Assembly (NCBI GenBank): GCA_050084985.1
Contig: JBITNC010000001.1
Location: 101,866,001 to 101,930,000, forward strand
Reading direction: 5' to 3'
DNA length: 64,000 nt
Origin: Nageia nagi
Lineage: Eukaryota > Pinophyta
The stretch's first letter is position 1. The number at the start of each line of letters is the position of its first letter. A program made the translations under genes and the position numbers. Below are positions 59,211 to 64,000 of the stretch, piece after piece. The notes under the pieces are model-generated. The model was not told where the DNA came from. It worked only from the letters and a program-made list of their open reading frames with translations, and searched no databases.

Positions 59211-59930
59211 CCCCCTAAGGGCTCATTTGTAAAGGGGGTTAGACATTTTAATAAATTGGAAAGAACTTTGCTTGAAACATACAAATTCTCTAAAATTTGT
59301 TAATGTGGTGTATGTGTATTTGACTATTTCTATATGCTCTCATGTTGTGATGATAAACACGAATGAATGACAATAGAGCTATCTAATTGATTCTATTGTT
59401 GCTTTATGTTAATTCATATTACTTGGTTTATCTTGTAAACCTTGTGAGAGGTGGACAAGAGAGTGCTTGTTTATCTTTCGAAGTGATTGAACGACAAATT
59501 GTTGGTAATACTTTATCATTTGCAGTTCAAGCTTGAATATTTTGGATTGTCTTGCTCATGTCACTCATTGTAGGAACTTCACCCAAACCATCAAAGATTA
59601 CGTCCATCCCATCTTTCACCATCTTTGCCAGAGCTTCACACTCCTTCCGCTAGACCATTCATATCGTTGGCTAGTCAGACGGATCTAGGGTGCATGGAAC
59701 CTACGCTAAGCCTGAACAAGTCGACTGTCAAGACCTTATCCAAGCCCGTGAGTTCGCATGCTTATAGTCACATTCTTGTTCCAACTATCTCTCCACCAAT
59801 TTTTTCATTTTTTTCGTGGCTTTCGCACCCCTTTGTTTATTTTCAGCATTTTCCCGAAACAACACAATTGAACCATAGGTATAAACTCAGAGTACCTTGA
59901 TCCACACATGATATTCATGTTGGTGGCAGC

Positions 59931-60655
59931 TTCAAACATCTCAGCCATTCCCTGAGTTTTATTTTTGCAACATTAGTAGAGTGACCTTTGGGGTAACCAG
60001 TCCCCATAGCGTGAAGGAGTAACGTTCTTTCACCCGAGGTTTTATCATTTTTCTCACTATTCTAGGATAGGAAAGAAAAACCACCCAACACAGCTCTTAA
60101 TTCCAAAAGCTCCTGCATCAAATGTCACTTCTGCCAGTGACTTCTAATCCATGATATTCTAGAATCCGAATCATACTAATATTCATTTTTCCTCACCTCT
60201 CATGGATCCTATAGTTTCTACTCTCCAAGGAAATTTGTTACAGCTTCAAAAATGTAGCATGTAAAATTTCAACTTATTGTTTCTTTCTAAAAAAAAGTTA
60301 AAAAACTAATGTGTTATGTCAAGGGTGATGAATTAAAATTTGCATATGAAAGGAAGGGAAAAAGTGATCCTAAGGCTTACGGGACCAAAAGAATGTTCGA
60401 AAAATATATTTTATGCAATGATATATGATAATATATAACCTAGAATAATAAAAAAATGAGAAAGTGACCTTATATGGAAGATTAAAGGACACCTAAGGGC
60501 AAAGGAATGGTAATTGTCATCTCTTCTCAAGAGAAAAAAACCATAAAACAAACTTCAGATTTGAGAGAGAAAACTCCAAGGAGAAGGATTTGGAACAATG
60601 AAAAATGGAAGATACTAATTCTGATTCCTGATGTGTTTTATTCAGATTGACTTTT
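59931..60655. other. No gene seen
   Basis: Mixed-composition then AT-rich sequence. A minus-strand frame at 60,517-60,732 is composition-driven and overlaps the start of the tandem repeat below. Confidence 0.4.
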
Positions 60656-60905
60656 GCAACAAGTGTCTTTGAGCTTTTGCTGCAAGATAAAAGAAGAGAT
60701 ATCTTTAAGATTGCTTCTTCTGCTAGATACAAAGAGATATTGTAAGGATTGTTTCTATTGCAAGATAAAGTAGAGATATCTTCATGATTGTTTCTGCTAC
60801 AAGATAAAGAAGAGATATATTGAGAATTGCCTTTGTTGCAAGATGAAATAGAGATATATTCAAGATTTCTTATGATGCAATGAGGAAGAGATATTTACAA
60901 GGCTA
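60656..60905 (+). repeat. About 40-base tandem repeat, six units
   Basis: Degenerate units with CAAGATAAARNAGAGATAT followed by NTTNANGATTGYTTYT. The period is 38-42 bases with about six copies. Confidence 0.82.
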
Positions 60906-63900
60906 TGTTTAAGATCTAATTATGACTCTCAGATTTGAGATGAAGTTTACATTATAATTATATGATACTAGGTTGTTGCTTCTTCTTTAGATGGAGAGGA
61001 GAAGAAATTCAAGATCAACCATACTTTGCAACCAATTATAACTTGGAAGGTTTAAAATGTGTAAGCATATTTTATGGGTACCCTTTGCCCATTTAGTTTG
61101 GGTAGGAGCAGTTTTTAATATCTTATTTATCTTTCCTTCCCAATTTTGTAGATATATTTGATTTCATGGCATGGCTGTTTGTGCATCCAATCCTACACGT
61201 CCTATATTTACAACCTAGGCCAGTATGTGTTTGGGAGATTATAATTAGAATTTTTCCTATCACATGATGCAATGCCTTGTGTTAGTCACATAAGTGCCCT
61301 CTAGCTGGTGTGCCCTAGTATTGACCTTTTGTGACATCAACAATAACATAATGCAATATGGATTGCATATAGCTTTGCTTAGGACTCACTATCCATGGGA
61401 GGGATGGATTTTATGCTAATATACAATCTAGGTCACGCACATGGGGCAATATTTGTATATATTCAAGGTTCTAGTATATGCATAAGAGTTGTATGTGAAA
61501 ATTTATTGGCAATGGTGAATTGTTTTACCTTATGGAGTGTTTTGGTGTATATGCCATCTAAAAGGTTGCCTCTTTTAGTTCTATATTTGGTGCTGCTTGA
61601 GCATCCTAATTCTTCCAAAGGTGTTTAGTGTGATTACTGATTAGATTGAAAGTTCGTTCTGTAATGGACACTAGAAGAACTGCAAGGAAATTAAACACCA
61701 ATAAAAAAACTGATTTTGAGGGACTTCCACGACATATTTGTCTAATGAAGTTGAGAAAAAGTGGCTTCCTCCTCTCTTGGTCATAGCATCTTATTCACTT
61801 GATCCATACATTTGGGGATCGTTTGGATCAAAATAACTATAGAACTATGAAATATCATAATCGGACATATTTCTACCCAGGTTAATCCTATGGTTTTGGA
61901 TATGAAGTTTTTAATTTTTTTAGAGTTGTGATTAAGAGTGAAAGGATGGACAGGATTGAAGGGCAGCTACTCTAATAGTGATCATATATTTACTCTCTGA
62001 GCTATCGTTCACATTTTTTCTTTGCATGGAGTTATTACATGTTACTCAAAACATATCTTGTACATCATTCTTATTCAATTTTGTTTCCCTTTTTTTGTTG
62101 GGAGCCTCTTTAAGTCTCCTACAATATTTTGTACACAAGCATCTCTGTCTGTGTCCTATTGAACTACTTTTGTCACATGTGGACATCAATTAAATTTCTT
62201 TCTTGTTTTGTTAACTTTAACTAGGCCTTTGATTCAGTTCCCAAGCACTTCTTGTTTTAGTGACTATAGGACATTATCATGTCCATGCCTTTTATATTTG
62301 TTGACTTTAGCTGGACCTTTGGTTCAGTTCCCAAGCACTTGCTGTCATGAGGCTATATGAAGCAGTTGTTGGACACTTTTACACTGTTTTTGGGTTTTCC
62401 AACGACTCAAACAATGATGCCCTTTTTTCCTACCTCATTGGAACTTATTTTGATGAATTTCATAATTTTATTCATTGGCATATTCATTAAGATGGTTGTT
62501 GATTGCATCATATTCTCATTGCTACATTCGACTTTGTTGATGTAGTTCTTCTTGCAAAATTCCTAGAGGGCCTATAATGATAACTGAATACTCCTGCTCA
62601 CCATGATGAATTTCCTTAGTTTTCAGTTAACAAAACTGTAGTTATAATCTCAAGCAACTAATAAAGGGCTCTTTCCAAGTTGCAGCTATTTTTCCTACAT
62701 CTATTTGTAAGTAGAAATTAGTTCATTCAATCTCATGCATATTGCGCACTTAGAATTTTGTTAGGGTTATGCTTCTCTTTCTACTCTAGAATATTAATAT
62801 TTTCATATACATTTTGAGGGCATCCTTACAAAGATGTGCCACTTTGATGATATCATCAATTCTCTAGTCCTTTATGGCTCCAAGATTTGGGACCTAAGAT
62901 CGGGCATGTATATTATATTCAAAAGCTGAAGAGTCCTTCTCTAGCATGTGATGCCACCAATTTTCTCGCACTAGTTGCTTCTGGAGAAAAATTCACATCC
63001 CTATGAATGACATAATCCGTTGCCTTCGATTAATTCATTCAGAGATAAAAGGACATTTTATCTTAGCTGCCCTATTTATTAGGAGAATATGGGGAGATAC
63101 AGTTATTTGTTTAAGAGACTCAAGAGGGTCACCTACCTTTAAACTTCAATGGAAGGTGTTTGGAGATGTACCTTACAAGAGCAATTAGTAAAGGGAGACA
63201 CTATATAGGGTGTCTCAATAACTATCATGCTAATCTCTTTCTTTTTCCCTAGCATCTTTATTGTTGGGCAGACCAAGCAATACTTTGACGCTGCTGGGAG
63301 CATGTCTTACCGTGTTTGTACGAGAGCTGTTATGACTGCATAGGGTGGAGGTCATCTTTGCATCTTCATTATGACAAGCTAGCCTCTCCCATTAGGGTTA
63401 AGGTAAATGCTTAGAGAAGAGATCCATTATCTGATTCTTATCATCTTCTACAAGATCTCTAGTCTTCAGTGATGTAAGAATCTCTAAAGTATCGTGATGT
63501 GTATCCTCCTTGGATTGATCACTAGGTCCAGTCATCCCTAATCACTCTCCCATAAGGATTATAAAATCTTGAACACAACTTTCATCCTCTTGTAGAACAC
63601 TATGGGCATTGGAGATTATGATAAGAGTTTCAAACTTGTGCACACAATTTCTATCCAAAACATAGAAGTACTTCTATGTTCTAAGGGCCTATTTTTGGTT
63701 GTTATTCTTTACGATTTCTTCCTTTTTTGCATGTAAGGAAATTACTTTGGACCTAAGCTTTGTGAGCTCATAAACGACAAGGAGCATTCGCAAAACTTCA
63801 TTAACTAACAATAACACACAAACATAAACATGAAACTCCATTGATGAACCAAAAGCAAAAGAGAAAACAAATTTCTAATGATCCATGATTCCATGACACT

Positions 63901-64000
63901 CCATTGATCAACGAAAAGCAAAAGAGAAACACAATTCTAAAGATGCATCAGGTAAAGTGTATTATTTTCTGTTATTATTGCATATGAAGTTGAACTGATG
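60906..64000. other. No gene recognised; two short direct duplications
   Basis: A 48-base block with CAGTTCCCAAGCACTT occurs at 62,210-62,257 and 62,300-62,348. A block with CTCCATTGATSAAC and AAAGCAAAAGAGAAA occurs at 63,835 and 63,898, 63 bases apart. Frames up to 77 codons (61,395-61,628; 62,357-62,545; 63,003-63,188) have no recognisable domain and no supporting splice or start context. Confidence 0.5.

Larger units (their letters stand above)
57566..59930 (+). repeat. Possible long LTR carrying a hairpin array
   Basis: Starts TGTTGAACGC right at the break in element B, as an LTR would. It holds the hairpin array, then a TATA box TATTTATA at 59,203-59,210 followed by CCCCCTAAGGGCTC, and no coding content. 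This layout (U3 with repeats, promoter, then R-U5) suggests the 5' LTR of a second element inserted into element B, ending somewhere near 59.9 kb. GTTGGTGGCAGC at about 59,920 could be a primer-binding site but is not a close match. No second LTR lies in the window. Confidence 0.45.

Noticed and set aside
61395-63188. Several 60-77 codon frames at the right end
   Set aside because: Length is within chance for the composition; no domain, no conserved partner and no promoter or splice context.

Overview
The window is plant nuclear DNA and very AT-rich. Several lines point to a large, repeat-packed seed-plant genome: many layers of Ty1/copia and Ty3/gypsy elements, an L1-type LINE, a hAT transposon, a tRNA-derived SINE, and only one convincing host gene in 64 kb. 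A gymnosperm such as a conifer fits best, but this is inference from genome style. No marker gene fixes the species.

Layout. 1-4.1 kb is eroded non-coding DNA carrying one copy of a 2 kb dispersed repeat; a second, diverged direct copy lies at 31.8-33.8 kb. 4.1-8.4 kb is a badly decayed minus-strand Ty3/gypsy gag-pol with a chromodomain-like C-terminus. From about 8.9 kb a plus-strand L1-type LINE begins. It is interrupted at 12,362 by a 13.8 kb copia insertion (element A, 12,368-26,186) and resumes at 26,192. It is interrupted again by a solo LTR (26,960-27,452) and finishes near 27.95 kb. Element A was itself hit inside gag by a younger copia element (element C, 16,459-21,734). All three insertions have matching 5-bp target site duplications (ATAAT, TGACT, AGAAA), so the order of events can be read directly.

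28-41 kb is mostly unassigned decayed repeat DNA. It includes a plant-mobile-domain (PMD) remnant at 36.3-37.1 kb, an antisense Tat/Ogre-like gypsy gag at 38.9-39.8 kb, several short tandem repeats, and a SINE at 41.35-41.64 kb with a perfect 18-bp target duplication. 42.16-43.04 kb is the host gene: a short two-exon gene for a protein with an N-terminal membrane segment and a GTD-binding (DUF593, myosin-binding) coiled coil. 43.9-44.9 kb is a minus-strand LINE endonuclease fragment of a different LINE type. 45-51.5 kb holds a purine/pyrimidine-asymmetric repeat present twice (45.6 and 51.05 kb) on either side of a hAT element (about 47.3-50.3 kb). 51.55-57.56 kb is copia element B, a sister of element A with 5' LTR, a 3.3 kb leader, gag and integrase, cut off within pol. 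There it meets an array of small hairpins (57.57-58.73 kb) lying upstream of an LTR-like promoter at 59.2 kb. 59.9-64 kb has short tandem repeats but no recognisable gene.

Almost everything coding here belongs to transposable elements. The best-preserved is element C: one open frame of about 1,289 codons broken by only four stops. The LTR pairs differ by roughly 1.7% (C) and roughly 8% (A), hand counts that agree with the nesting order.
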